Assembly (NCBI RefSeq): GCF_036323735.1
Contig: NC_086031.1
Coordinates: 39,695,725 to 39,759,724, forward strand
Origin: Rattus norvegicus
Taxonomy: Eukaryota; Chordata; Mammalia; Rodentia; Muridae
Length of the DNA: 64,000 nucleotides
Direction of reading: 5' to 3'
The notes under the pieces were generated by a model, which saw only the letters and a list, made by a program, of their open reading frames with translations, searched no databases and was not told the DNA's origin. This document shows, piece by piece, positions 11,050 to 21,247 of this stretch (position 1 is its first letter; the number at the start of each line of letters is the position of its first letter). A program made the translations under genes and the position numbers.

Positions 11050-11262
11050 AATATTGCTGTTGTTGCTGTGTGTTGGAGGGCTGCATGCACATTTCATGGC
11101 ACACATGTGACGGTCAAATGACAACTTTCAGGAGTCACCTCTCTCCTTCCATATTGTTTGATAAAAGGTTGCTTATTTCTGCTGACAGCTGTGTAGTCCT
11201 GGCTCAAGAGCTTCTAGGAGGAGGAGTAGGATCAAGTCTTTCTTTGTTTTGCAGCTTCTAGA
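11050..11262 (-). mobile_element. B4/B2-type SINE fragment
   Basis: The plus strand shows CAAATGACAACTTTCAGGAG and CTCTCTCCTTCCATATTG, antisense modules of a rodent tRNA-derived SINE. A TGTGTAGTCCTGGCTCAAGA B1-like piece follows. The head is missing. Confidence 0.55.
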
Positions 11263-11789
11263 TCATTCCTTTAAACCCATACTGATTTCAACAAGGCAAA
11301 CAAAATGATTCAGTAATCAAAATTTAACTAATATACGCATTAGAGTCAGCTTATTTATTTCAGGTCAAATTTTATGGCAGGATAGATCCAGCCTTGACAT
11401 ATGGAGCCCCTTCTAAGTGATGTGCATAGGACATTATGTCTGCATTCTGGGTCTCTCTGTTCATAGTTTTATGAGGCTTTTAAATTGTACACAGAGATTT
11501 ACAGCTTTGTCTCTGCCTCTGTGACAAATTGTTGGGCATACCTGTGATTTATTTTTCGCTAATTTGTTCTTCGAGAACAACCTTGAAATGTTACTCTAAT
11601 ATAACACTGTCCCTATGAAGAAAGATTATCTGACGCCTAGAAACAGGTTATGGTAAAAAAAAAAATCAGTCAGTGTTGGTATTTGCAGTAGATCTTGGTG
11701 GGGGGCAGAACCCTGTGCTGACAAGATACAAGTTCATTGGTCAAAAGGAGCCTCCAGGGGATTGATGCTCCCTTGGTGCACCCCAACTT
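11263..11789. other. No recognised feature
   Basis: No gene or confident repeat is seen. A GGTGGGGGGCAG G-run lies near 11697-11708. Confidence 0.45.
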
Positions 11790-11938
11790 GACAGGGTCTA
11801 GAAGCACTGAGACAAATCTCTGGACATGTCTATGAGGGGTTTTCTAGACTGGGCTCATAGTGGTGGGAAGACACATTCTGCAAATGGACAGTACCATTCT
11901 GTGGAGTGGGGTCCAGGATTGATGAGCATCAGGATTAA

Positions 11939-12001
<63 letters not shown>

Positions 12002-12190
12002 CCCCACCCCTCTCTCTGGTTTCTGACTGTGATTGCAATGTGATCTACTACTTCATATTGCTGCCATCATGTCTTTGCCGCCATATTTGACTGTGCCCCC
12101 ATAATAAAAGGAGGCAAAGTCACCCTTATTTCTTAACTTGCTTTTGGTCAGGTATTTTTCTCATGGCAGCGGTAAAAGTAACTAGCACCT
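11790..12190 (+). mobile_element. Rodent interspersed repeat (family C) with internal microsatellite
   Basis: Modules run in order: GAGGGGTTTTCTAGACTGGG; TGGTGGGAAGACACATTCTG; GGAGTGGGGTCCAGGATTGA; a CT/TA microsatellite; TTTCTGACTGTGATTGCAAT; CATAATAAAAGG; and TGGTCAGGTATTTTTCTCAT. The same order occurs in the copy at 52455-52795 without the long microsatellite. I take it as a non-autonomous DNA-transposon-like rodent family (name uncertain). Confidence 0.7.
11940..11999. repeat. Compound (CT)n(TA)n microsatellite
   Basis: The CT run (to 11965) and TA run (to 11999) lie inside a family C repeat, at the place where other copies carry only a short CTCTCTCT. Confidence 0.97.
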
Positions 12191-12735
12191 GTTCCCACTC
12201 GCACACGCCTCTGCACTGTGAGGCGATCTCCAAACTGTGGGGTGCTAACCTTTTCCCATTGACACTTTCCGTCTTTCCAGCTCTTCCCAGCTTCTACTTC
12301 TGGCTGTCTTCCATTTTGGTCTCGGTCAAGGTGTCACTTCCCTCCCAGTGTGTTTACTGGGGCCAGAATCCTGGCTATCAAAAGGTAAAATTTGTGTAGT
12401 CTTTCCAAGTGTGATTGCTCCTAGTAAAGTATCGGCAGCCAGGTCTTTGCTCCTAGTGGCCTTGAATTCATGGATCTCCTGCTTTGTCTTCTCTAGCCAT
12501 GTCCAGGTGAACTTCTTGACTTAAGTCTCTGGAGCCATCACAAGTTGCCCTGGGTTTGGAATGAAGCCCACGCTGTTGAAGTTGGTGCCTTGTACACTCC
12601 GATCTTGGGCTTTACCTGCTGCATTTGTGGGATCAGCTTTTTTTCCCTCAAACATGGACTTCCCCTTTTTACCTTTGAACGTTGTTTGTTAACGTTAGTT
12701 TTTACAATCTTAAGGCAGTCACATTTTTTTTCGTG
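12191..12735. other. Unassigned segment, weak pseudogene candidate
   Basis: No repeat is recognised. On the minus strand a frame through 12538-12807 encodes KKLIPQMQQ and KPKIGVYKAP with a basic, non-repetitive composition, but it starts inside the neighbouring SINE and no domain is identifiable. It may be chance or an old processed pseudogene; I cannot name a parent. Confidence 0.25.
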
Positions 12736-12908
12736 AGGCTGTAAAGATGGTGTAGCAGTTAAGAGAACTTGCACTCTTGAGGAAGGTGAAAGTTCAGTTC
12801 TGAGCACCAGGTTGGGTAGCTCACAATGGCTTGTAACTCCAGCTTTAGGGGATTGAATGACCTCTTCTGACCTTTATACTCACATACACATACTAATACA
12901 CATATAAA
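12736..12908 (+). mobile_element. B3/B2-type SINE
   Basis: The head GAGGCTGTAAAGATGGTGTA then GCAGTTAAGAGAACTTGCAC is followed by TTCAGTTCTGAGCACCAG, TAACTCCAGCTTTAGGGGAT and CTCTTCTGACCTTTATACTC. It ends in ACATACACATAC tail sequence that grades into a microsatellite. Confidence 0.82.
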
Positions 12909-12923
12909 ACACACACGCGCGCG

Positions 12924-12963
<40 letters not shown>

Positions 12964-12996
12964 ATCTTATTTTGGTGTGTGTGTGTGCGCACGTGC

Positions 12997-13030
<34 letters not shown>
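12909..13030. repeat. Inverted (CA/CG)n-(GA)n-(GT/GC)n array
   Basis: A CA/CG tract (12909-12937) and GA tract (12937-12962) are followed, after a short AATCTTATTTTG spacer, by a GT/GC tract (12975-13028). The outer tracts are near-complementary, so a hairpin or cruciform with a GA loop is possible. They correspond to the tails of two facing SINEs. Confidence 0.93.
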
Positions 13031-13031
<1 letters not shown>

Positions 13032-13178
13032 CACATGCGTGCATGTGTGCACATGCTTGCTAGGATTTAAAGCTTGAGCTACTATGCCCATTGTTTGTCC
13101 CATGGGGTGCTGAGAATGGACTACAGATCCTCGTGCTCGCATGGTAAACATTTTACTGGTTATCTTCCTTGCCCATGT
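13031..13178 (-). mobile_element. B4/RSINE1-type SINE fragment
   Basis: The plus strand reads TGCTAGGATTTAAAGCTTGA, then GGGTGCTGAGAATGGACTAC and CTCGTGCTCGCATGGTAAAC, an antisense B1-related piece plus tRNA-like head. It faces the 12736 SINE tail to tail. Confidence 0.65.
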
Positions 13179-13729
13179 TTCTTGCAAACCTGCTGTCTCC
13201 TCCATTGCTGGTGGCTTCCACATCAAGCAAACTCTGGAATATCAAGCAGAGTGAATCCTCCAAGAACAGATTCAAGATCTTAAGAGTTCCCGGCCAGAGT
13301 CAGTGCTAAAGCCCCTTCCAGCTTCAGGTCCAGAAGCACTTGCTCCTCTGCACGAGCTTCTCTTTGTCTATAAATGCTCTCACTTCCTCTTCCCTGTTTT
13401 CAGTTTTACAGTCTCTCTTCCAGCTATGTGACCTGGTGTTTGTGGTCCAGTGGTTGGTGGCTGTTCTCTGGGCCCAGTGTTTCTGTGGGCATCCAGCTGG
13501 CCTATATTCATGCTCTTGGATCCGGGTCTTTCAGTTCCTCTTCTACATTATTGCTGTTTTTATTTCCTAGCTCTTTTTGAGAGGAGAGCACCTTGACTTC
13601 TTGGACGCTTCTGTGCTGCAGTTTGATTGTGCTTTGTTTCCCCTAAAAGTCATGCTGAGGCTTCATTCTGCATTGTAAGGGACCTAGCCGGTGAGGACTT
13701 TGAGCATATTCACTATCTAAAAGGAATCA
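13179..13729. other. No recognised feature
   Basis: No gene or confident repeat is seen. Two short hydrophobic plus-strand ORFs (13340-13580) lie in different frames of T-rich DNA and look accidental. Confidence 0.45.
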
Positions 13730-13920
13730 ATGGGTTTCTCAGCTAGTAGATGGCTTGACTATTATATGCCTGAGACCTTGGGTTCAATCCCAAGTACAGA
13801 CAGTAGCAGCAGCTCCAAGACCCCAGCACTCAGGATGTAAATACAAAAGAGACAAAAGTTCAAGGTCTCTGTTAAAGGCCAAGCTGGGTCCATGAGACCC
13901 TGTCCAGAAACAAATGAGAG
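13730..13920 (+). mobile_element. B4-type SINE
   Basis: The tRNA/ID-like head (GATGGCTTGACTATTATATG, CCTTGGGTTCAATCCCAAGT) is joined to a B1-like part (CCCCAGCACTCAGGATGTAA, AAGTTCAAGGTCTCTG, CCATGAGACCCTGTCC). Confidence 0.75.
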
Positions 13921-14100
13921 GCGACCACTTAAGAGCAGGTACTGCACATGCAGAAAACCCAAGATCGGTTCCCAGTACCTGCCTCAGGCTCCTCACAACC
14001 ACGTAGACCTCCCATACCCCTCTCTGACCTCCATGGGCACCTTGTATTCATATGCACATACTCATACACAGACACACATGTGTCTACATAACTAAGGATG
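13921..14100 (+). mobile_element. B3/B2-type SINE
   Basis: CCACTTAAGAGCAGGTACTG, CGGTTCCCAGTACCTGCCTC and CTGACCTCCATGGGCACC mark a B3-like body. Its tail is CATATGCACATACTCATACA followed by CACACATGTG. It abuts the preceding B4 copy directly. Confidence 0.7.
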
Positions 14101-14639
14101 AAATTGATCTTAAAATGAACGTAAAATTAAAAATTCAGGAAATGTGGTGTGTATACACGATGAAACCTTATTGATATGATTAAATAATTCGTTTGGGGAA
14201 CTCATTAGACAACCAGTGAAAAGAATGCATCTTGGGTTTTTGGACAGCTGTCAAGCCTTTTCTTCCTTTTGTCTGATCCCTGTTTCCAAGCATCATTCAC
14301 ACAGCACAGCCTGACAGCAGGAAAAAGCTGAGACTATCCTTTGTCTCAGGAGGAGAGACTACCACCTGAAAGGCGCTGGTGACATCCTGGAGTTGGGGAG
14401 GGTGTGATTAAGATTTGTTGAGACTTGGAAGTTTGTTTTCAGGCAGATGTAGATCTTTTCAGTGGGAGAAGGGCAAGGGAGGGCTTGACCAGGAAAGTAA
14501 AAGAATCATGATAAAGCAGTTTTGGATCCAGGAAACAAGCAAACCAAAAGATTCCAAAAATGTTAGGGTGCCTGTTGTCTATTGATTGTAGAATGGTGGG
14601 TGGGCTTATCCAGGAGCACTTATTAAAAACAGGGAAAGA
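14101..14639. other. No recognised feature
   Basis: No gene or confident repeat is seen between the two SINE clusters. Confidence 0.45.
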
Positions 14640-14835
14640 GCAGTGCTGGACTCAGTTAGCAGAGTGCTTACCCAGTGTTCCAGAAGCTCTGGGCTCTTGT
14701 CACAGGCCCTTATAAACTAGGTGTGGCAGTGCATGCCTGTAATCTAAGCATGCCAGAGTTGGAGGCAGGACAATCAAAAGGTCAGGATCATGCTTGGCCT
14801 ACAGGGAGTTAGAGGTTAGCCTGTGAGGTGGTACA
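14640..14835 (+). mobile_element. B4-type SINE
   Basis: The head ACTCAGTTAGCAGAGTGCTT is followed by a B1 part reading TAGGTGTGGCAGTGCATGCC, TGTAATCTAAGCATGCCAGA and GTTGGAGGCAGGACAATC. Confidence 0.78.
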
Positions 14836-14889
14836 GCTGCACATACAGTGGATCTTTTGGTTTTTTTTAATAAGAAAAATCAATACTTA

Positions 14890-15090
14890 TTTTTACTATT
14901 TTTTTAGTGTCTGTCTGGAGGTATGTGCAGTCATGTGCAGGTGTCTTTACAAGCTAGAGAGGGCGCTCAATAGCCTAGAACTGGAGTTTTAGGTACTTGG
15001 AAGCTATTTAATGTGGGGTGCTGGGACCTCAATTCAGGGCCTTTATAATAGCAGTCAGGGCTCCTAACTGCTGAGCCATTTCTCCAGCCC
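14890..15090 (-). mobile_element. B3-type SINE
   Basis: The plus strand shows the antisense order: tail-side TGTGCAGTCATGTGCAGGTG, then AACTGGAGTTTTAGGTACTT, GGGGTGCTGGGACCTCAATT, and a well-kept head GCTGAGCCATTTCTCCAGCC. Confidence 0.85.
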
Positions 15091-15527
15091 TAAGATAACT
15101 GATGGGCAAAAGATAGGCTTTCCTGGAAGCTCTGAGAGTCTTAGTTTTCACTTAGACTGTGCAGAGTCAAGAGGCCTGCTGTACATGAACACGTGTGCCT
15201 CGTGGGCGGAATGAGATTGTAGGTTGCAGGGGGCTGATACAGGAGTTTGTGAAATACACTGACATCTTATATTTACTTACCGGGACACCACCTCTCCTGC
15301 CATTCAACGGCACAGAGAATCTCTTGGCTTCCCTTGTTCTCGTCTTTGGATATTTACCCATCCAAGAAATGCTTACTAAATATACGGACCTGCCAGAGGA
15401 AAGTGTCTAATAACCTTGGCATGCTTTGTTTCATGTTCCATGGGGCAGAAAACTGAAACACAGCTTCTCTTTCCTGCCAGTTGCCACCAACTCATCTGTA
15501 AACACTCTGTGAAAAATATTCCTTTCT
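15091..15527. other. No recognised feature
   Basis: Two overlapping ORFs on opposite strands (15167-15410) share the same DNA, have no recognisable domain and are most likely accidental. Confidence 0.4.
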
Positions 15528-15690
15528 GTGGCTGGGGAAACTTGTGCAGTGGTTAAAAGCACTAGCTGGTTCTCAGAGGACCAGAGTTCAGACTCAAACA
15601 CTCATCTCAGTGGTTCACAATTGCCCGTGGTTCCAGCACTAGGGGATCCACCACCTTCTTCTGGCCCCTGTGAGCACCTCAAATCATTCC
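15528..15690 (+). mobile_element. B3-type SINE
   Basis: CTGTGGCTGGGGAAACTTGT, GCAGTGGTTAAAAGCACTAG, CAGAGGACCAGAGTTCAGAC, TTCCAGCACTAGGGGATCC and CTTCTTCTGGCCCCTGTGAG are in canonical order, without a long tail. Confidence 0.82.
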
Positions 15691-16439
15691 TTTCCTGACC
15701 ACACAGCCCCACCTCACCCAAGGAATCTGAAATTGATTTTTCTTCCCATTGTCCAAATAGTGCCATCCCTGATAGTTCTCGGTGTTTTTCTGGGTGAGAG
15801 GGTAAGCCCCTTGGTGTGTAGGGTGCCACGGATTTCTAGGAAGGTGATCTTTGTCTCACTAGCCAGCTCCTTGCAAACTCTGGCAGGAAAAGTGGATGTG
15901 ATTAAGCCTTTGGTTGTGGCTGGAGTCAATGATTAGAAAACAGCCAACATCAGCAAAGGGGTTTATGGGTAATATAGCAGGTGAGTCCCCACTGTAGCTA
16001 CTGCTGGCACTTGGCCTCCTTAGCCTTGTCTTTATCTTTCCCTCTTTTGGGTGCTAAGGGTGTTTTCTCTGGGTTGTTGAATTTGAGGATGCCTCATCAG
16101 TCCTCTTTTGTGCTTTTTACTTTTGAAAAACATTCCTCTTCAGTTCTCATCATCCTTGTTCTGAAGCCGAACCGAGCAAGTGTGTTTTTAATGAACAGAA
16201 GCACTGATCTTTTTTTTTTAAAAGTGTTGTTCAGTGCGTGATTGACAGATATTATCATGTTCTGCCTGTCGTCTGCCAAGAATATAAAGGAACCTTGAAG
16301 TGACCTCTTCTGTTCTGCAGGCTGAGCATGGTCTCATTCTCTCTCTTTCTTTTGCCATATTCCCTACCTCTTCTAGTTCCCTAAGCCTCCATGGATCACA
16401 GTGATATACTATGGTTCACACATATGAGGGTACACATGT
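15691..16439. other. Unassigned segment, weak pseudogene candidate
   Basis: No interspersed repeat is recognised. Minus-strand frames at 15714-15929 (ITSTFPARVCKELASETKIT) and 16097-16279 are basic and non-repetitive, and a lysine-rich stretch lies between them in broken frames. This could be a decayed processed pseudogene, but I cannot identify a parent and chance is equally possible. Confidence 0.25.
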
Positions 16440-16794
16440 ACTTTGATAAGTATATATGTATGGGAATGTTAATCCTGAGATCCACTGGAGGAAAAACGCT
16501 TCCACCATTGCTGGGCCAAATTTGAAGCAAGCTTTATTAATTATAAAATACTGACCAAGAAATGAACTTTGGTCAAGACCATTCCTTGGGATTTCCTAGC
16601 TGATTGATTCTAAGACTCGTGTTACAGGAGTTTATGAGATTAACCTATAGGCCACTGTACTTTCTCTTGAGGCACTGTTGTTTTTCAAGAACTACAACTC
16701 CCAGCATTCCATGAAGTTACCTGATCCTTGGGTAGGTGGGGTCTACAGGTTAATTTTGGGCATTACAAAGGCTAGCAGGTAACATTGGCTATCA
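16440..16794. mobile_element. Possible LTR-like repeat fragment
   Basis: AAGCAAGCTTTATTAATTAT and AACTACAACTCCCAGCATTC sit in a compact block that ends at the next SINE. The former resembles an antisense polyadenylation region of rodent LTR-like repeats. Ends, orientation and family are not established. Confidence 0.25.
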
Positions 16795-17025
16795 TCCTCA
16801 GGTATGCCATTCACCATTTTTGAGACAGGATTCCTCCTTGGCCTGATGCTCACCAATTGGGTTTACACTGGCTGACTGAAGAGCCCCAGGAATCTATCTA
16901 TCTCCATCTCTCTAGGGCCAGTACCATTGGCACCCTGGTTCCTCAGAAATGTGAGTTCTGAAATTGTGTCCTCACTCTTACAGAGCAAGCACTTCATTGC
17001 CCGGGCCATCTCTTTGGCTTTCCTG
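16795..17025 (-). mobile_element. B4/RSINE1-type SINE
   Basis: Antisense modules in order on the plus strand are TTTTTGAGACAGGATTCCTC, TGCTCACCAATTGGGTTTAC, AGAGCCCCAGGAATCTATCT and AGAGCAAGCACTTCATTGCC. The body is complete, the B1-like core degraded. Confidence 0.75.
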
Positions 17026-17439
17026 ACACACTCTCACAGAGCCTCTTCCAGATCTTTAGGGAAATGGCTTGGCTGAGTCAGCAAAGCCAGGGAAATCCGC
17101 CAGGTAGAGAGATAGACTTTGCAGCAGGTGGCTTCGTGGTGTGTCATTACCCGAGATGTCATTGTTCTCTGTCAGCTCCAACATCCTCTGTTCATGGCTG
17201 AGGCTGTGGGTTTATTATAAGAGCTTCTGTGCGTGAGTGTGCCCTTGGCGAAGCTGACAGGTGTTTGAATAGAGTTCTTCTGTGCCTCGGTTGCAGCTGT
17301 GTTTGCCAAGATCTCTGCCAGTGATCCACATGACTTCGGTACAAGGCAAAGGTTACCCATGATAGGTTTCTTGCCAAAGCCCTCTCACACTTGACATTCA
17401 TAGAGTACACTGGTTGTACGAACTGTGTAAAGGACATTA
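17026..17439. other. No recognised feature
   Basis: No gene or confident repeat is seen. Two overlapping minus-strand ORFs have no recognisable motif, and the longer one runs into the next B1. Confidence 0.4.
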
Positions 17440-17582
17440 TGTAATCTGAGTGGTGGTACCTGCCTTTTAATTGTAGTACTTGGGAGGCAGACACAAGGCG
17501 GCATCTTTGAGTTTGACACACGCCTGGTCTGTGTAGTGAGGGCCAGCCAGGGCTGCATAATGAGTCCTTGTCCCAGAAAGTC
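17440..17582 (+). mobile_element. B1 SINE
   Basis: The order is GTGGTGGTACCTGCCTTTTA, TAGTACTTGGGAGGCAGACA, CCTGGTCTGTGTAGTGAGGG and CCAGCCAGGGCTGCATAATG. The A-tail is lost. Confidence 0.85.
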
Positions 17583-17724
17583 AGTGAGCACAGTTCTACA
17601 ATGTCACCACAGGAACATGAGCATTAATTCTCTACACAGGTCTTCATTCAAACAATCCCAGAATTTTTGGCTTTGATACAGGAAAGAATTTCAGGATGAG
17701 CCAGTATAAAGCAGCGTTGGATAT

Positions 17725-17982
17725 TAGAATAGATTTTATTTATTTATTTAAAATAAATAAATGTTAGTGTTAGTGCACATGCATGTGCCTGAGTGTAAAT
17801 GTAGGCACTGCTTATTATGTGCAGGGGTCCACAGAGGCTAGATGAAGGCATCAGATCCCCTAGGACTATAGTTATGGACAATTGGGGACCACCAGATGTG
17901 GGTACAGGGAACTAACTGACCCAGGTCTCCTGCATGAGTAAGAAGTGCTCTTAACTGTTGAGCCATCTCTAGAGTCCTTCAT
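17725..17982 (-). mobile_element. B3-type SINE with (TTTA)n tail
   Basis: From the tail side the plus strand reads TTTATTTATTTATTTAAAAT, TGCATGTGCCTGAGTGTAAA, GCATCAGATCCCCTAGGACT, CCACCAGATGTGGGTACAGG and a head AGTGCTCTTAACTGTTGAGC then CATCTCTAGAG. It is essentially full length. Confidence 0.88.
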
Positions 17983-18534
17983 GTGGACTTTTAAGTACGT
18001 TGATTAAGAGAAAGAGACACCGAGGAAGAAATTAAGATTCACCCCAAAGCATGCCGTGGGCTTGTCTGATAGAGAGTCATACTTCATTGTCCTTACAATA
18101 ACCATGCATACCATTGTGGTGGGTCACTAAGGAATCTAAATGAGATGTCAGGAGGCTCCCTAGGAGTGCTTCAAAAGTCAGTTTAGCTCAGTGGATACAG
18201 GAAATTAGGATATCTCCACAGTAAACAAAGTTAATAGCCGTCTTTGAATTTCCCAGAAAAAGTCTGGGAGAGGAATGGGGCCACCCAAAGTCACATAAAT
18301 ACAGACCTTCAGCTTGGCTCATTGCCACTTTCAGATAAAATATCATTATATGAATGGAATATTGTCTCCGTGTCAACAGCCCTCACAGTAAATGTTGTTA
18401 ACTGTGTTGGAATTCTTTGTTGGTGAGACGCTTTAATCAGAATAGGGTGAGGGGCTGCTTTCCTTCCAGACACTGGTACTTCTCTCTGGTTTTCTTTCCC
18501 ATTTTAGTTGGTTCTCAGCTGTGAGACCTGTGCA
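17983..18534. other. No recognised feature
   Basis: No gene or confident repeat is seen. Short opposite-strand ORFs at 18188-18426 overlap each other and look accidental. Confidence 0.4.
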
Positions 18535-18742
18535 TTTAAAAAAAAAAAGTATGTGTCTGTGTCTGTTGGGGTATATGCTGCCTATGTGCAGGTGTCCCTG
18601 GAAGCCAGAAGAGGGCGTCAGATTCCTTGCAGCTGGCGGTCTAGGCTGTTGTGCACTGCCTGACATGGATGCTAAGAACTGGACGCAGGTCCCCTGAGAG
18701 GCCAGGAAGTGTTCTTTATCACTGAACCATCTCTCTAGCTCA
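18535..18742 (-). mobile_element. B3-type SINE
   Basis: A poly-A run inside the tail side (18538-18549) precedes GGGCGTCAGATTCCTTGCAG, CTGACATGGATGCTAAGAAC and CACTGAACCATCTCTCTAGC. The 158-aa minus-strand ORF across it is a by-product. Confidence 0.82.
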
Positions 18743-19479
18743 GGACCTACATATTTTGACATCATTAACTTTCTGACTATCCATCTCGTTCCAGTACTAC
18801 GACCATAACCCATGCTTGTGAAGTGCAAAGGTAACTTTTCTGGCAGCAAGATGAAAGATAAGGTTCCCAGGATAGCACCAAGTCCACAGTAGCACCTCTC
18901 TAGCTCCATCTCTGTGCACGGTCCAAGGCCCTGTCAGGCTGCTGGGTGCTGGTTGCTACCTGGGAAATAGATGTCAAATTGAGCTCTACTGGAAAAGAGA
19001 AAAGAAGGCTCCCTGTGTGGCATGTGAACTTCTTCCTTCTCCAGTGTCAGCCTGTGGAGCTAACAGAAGATTAATGATGGCCAACCATTGCTTTTTAATT
19101 GGTCTCTTCAATGCCCAGGTTTCCAGAAGCTCCAGCAGATTGCAGGGTTGCAATTTTTTGTTTTGCCTATAAAATGCTCTGGAACCAACTTAGCAAAACA
19201 GCTGATGTTTTCAGAAACGATTTGCCTCACGTGTTTGATTTTATGATTTTTTTTCGCCCCTCAAATGCTACCATTTTCTAGTACTTGCTGGTATAGGCCA
19301 AAGGGAAAGGGTTAATGGGGTCAGGACCTGGTCCAGGCACCTTAAGAAGTTCCACAGAGAAGCAAGACAGTGCAGGGTGGGAACCCCAGATCCTCATTGA
19401 ATACGGATTGCCAGTGTGGAAGATATTGAGGGGCTACGGGTAGAGGGGAAAAGATTCATGTGTTCACTCTTTATCCTAG
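18743..19479. other. Repeat-free interval with possible conserved element
   Basis: No repeat is seen. The block 19060-19290 holds homeodomain-type TTAATGATGG and TTTAATTGG words, a CACGTG E-box near 19229, and is free of simple repeats. This is only suggestive of regulatory DNA. Confidence 0.4.
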
Positions 19480-19684
19480 TTTCTTTTAACTTTATTTTTA
19501 TTGGATATTTTATGTATTTTCATTTCCCCCTCCCACTTACCCACTCCATGCTCAACGGGAAATGAGCCTTCATAGGACCAAGGGCTTTTCCTCCCATTGA
19601 TGCTGGACAATGCCATCCTCTGCTACATATATGGCTGGAGTCATGGTTCCCTCCATGTGTACACATTGGTTGGTGGTTTAGTCC
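19480..19684 (-). mobile_element. L1 3' UTR fragment
   Basis: The plus strand reads TTTATTGGATATTTTATGTA, CACTTACCCACTCCATGCTC, ATAGGACCAAGGGCTTTTCC, CCCATTGATGCTGGACAATG, CTACATATATGGCTGGAGTC and TGGTTGGTGGTTTAGTCC. This is the antisense of a murine L1 3' region. It is heavily 5'-truncated in element terms. Confidence 0.87.
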
Positions 19685-20030
19685 TAGTTTTAACTGTCAG
19701 CTTGGCACGGCCTAGAGTCAGCTGAGGTGGGAGTCTCAACTGAACGGTCGTTGGGAGCAGATTGGCCCATGGGCACGTCTGAGAGAGTGTCTTAATTGTT
19801 AAATGATGTAGGCAGGCCTAGCTAACTGTGGGAGACATTGGGTAGGTGCTACTGAGCTGTGTAGAGAGCTGGCTAGCTAAGTGTGAACCTGTGAGGGAGC
19901 CAGCAAACAGCATCCCTTGTAGTTTCAACTTCACGATCGTACTTGAGCTTCTGTCCTGGCTTCCTCCAGTGATGGTGAGATGAAGGACAACCATTCTTTT
20001 GGTCATGGTATGGGCAACAAGCTCAGGCTG
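19685..20030 (+). mobile_element. Rodent interspersed repeat (family B)
   Basis: Starts TTTTAACTGTCAGCTTGGCA and continues with GAGTCTCAACTGAACGG, GTGTCTTAATTGTTAAATGA, GGAGCCAGCAAACAGCATCC, TTCCTCCAGTGATGGTGAGA and TTTTGGTCATGG. It directly abuts the L1 fragment. Confidence 0.68.
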
Positions 20031-20124
20031 TCTACATGCAGGACATGGGCAGTGTGGATAACTGCTGTCAAGATACTGACCTTTCTCCTTGGGGTGACCT
20101 CACAAAAAACTCTTATGTTAGGGA

Positions 20125-20400
20125 ATACAACATAACAACTCTCTTTCTGGTTCACCGTCAAGGGGATCATTCCACCATGGAGCTGAAGGCATAGAACTGG
20201 AACAAGAAGTTGGCTGTCTGGTCACATGGCGTCCACTGTCAGGAAGCAGGGAGATGAGTGTTAGTGCTCAGCTCAGTTTTTCTCTCTATTAAGTCCAGGA
20301 CCCAGCCTATAGGGTGGTGCTACTCACACCCAGGGTGAGTCTTTCTACCTCATTTAACTTAATCTTGACACTCCCCCACAGACATGCCTAGAGGCTAGTC
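20125..20400 (-). mobile_element. Rodent interspersed repeat (family C)
   Basis: Antisense modules on the plus strand are CTGTCAGGAAGCAGGGAGAT, GTTAGTGCTCAGCTCAGTTT, AAGTCCAGGACCCAGCCTAT, ACCCAGGGTGAGTCTTTCTA and CCCACAGACATGCCTAGAGG. With the preceding family B copy it makes an inverted pair. Confidence 0.7.
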
Positions 20401-20784
20401 CTTAAGAGAACCTAGGTTTTACCAAGTTGACGGTGAAAGACTCATCATTACAATGAATTATATACTCAGTCATGGTGACTTTACAACATATATACCACAC
20501 CCAATATGTAACTGTTCTCTTTGCTCTTTTGGGGACACTTAGACAACTGTAGGTTTTAGTTTTCTGTACAATTATGTCCAGCAGGACTCTTCCTGTGGCC
20601 ATGCTGTATTTAAGTAGCCAACGCCATTCAAGCATGTTCTTTTATGTTTAGTCTCATTCTTGACTGTAGGACCTGAGAGTAAGACTTACTGGACTAATGA
20701 CTCAGTTTCTGCTCATAATGCTTCTTGAACTAGGCTTGAAAGGCAGATGGTTTAACCATTAGCATCTTGAATATTTATTGAAGT
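20401..20784. other. Unassigned segment
   Basis: A 77-codon minus-strand frame (20402-20635) has a varied composition including VQKTKTYSCLSVPKRAKR, but no domain is recognised and no repeat explains it. Treat as chance unless similarity is found. Confidence 0.25.
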
Positions 20785-21062
20785 TTCATGTGGTAAAGTC
20801 TTGGTGTCAGTGTGGTACTGTTGGGAGGTGGTGACACCTTTAAAGGGTGAGGGGTTGTGGGAGGTCCCTTAGGTCACTGGGGGCATAACTCCAAAAGAGA
20901 CTATGAGACATTCATACCTGTCATGATGTGTTACCTTGAGACAGCAACTGACAAACCAGTCATGGACTGGAACTTCCCAAATGGTGAGTTCAAGTAAACC
21001 TTTTCCCTTTGTAAATTAATTACTTCAGTTTTTTTGTGATAGTGATAGAAAACTGAGAACAA
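20785..21062 (+). mobile_element. DNA-transposon-like interspersed repeat (family D)
   Basis: GTTGGGAGGTGGTGACACCT, GGAGGTCCCTTAGGTCACTG, CATGATGTGTTACCTTGAG, AGTCATGGACTGGAACTTCC and TGATAGTGATAGAAAACTG match a widespread rodent repeat in order. The family name is uncertain. Confidence 0.55.
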
Positions 21063-21149
21063 CAAAAATTGGAAAATTAATCTCTGGAGGTAACAGTCAA
21101 AAGGGCCTATATTTTACTGACTCTGTTTGCCTTGTAGTCTTGCTTTTAA

Positions 21150-21199
21150 AAATGATTTTATTGTATTTATTTTTAAAAGAAATTATCTACTACTACTAT

Positions 21200-21247
<48 letters not shown>

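Noticed and set aside
18433..18909. 158-codon minus-strand ORF
   Set aside because: Its central part is a B3 SINE and the remainder has no recognised domain.
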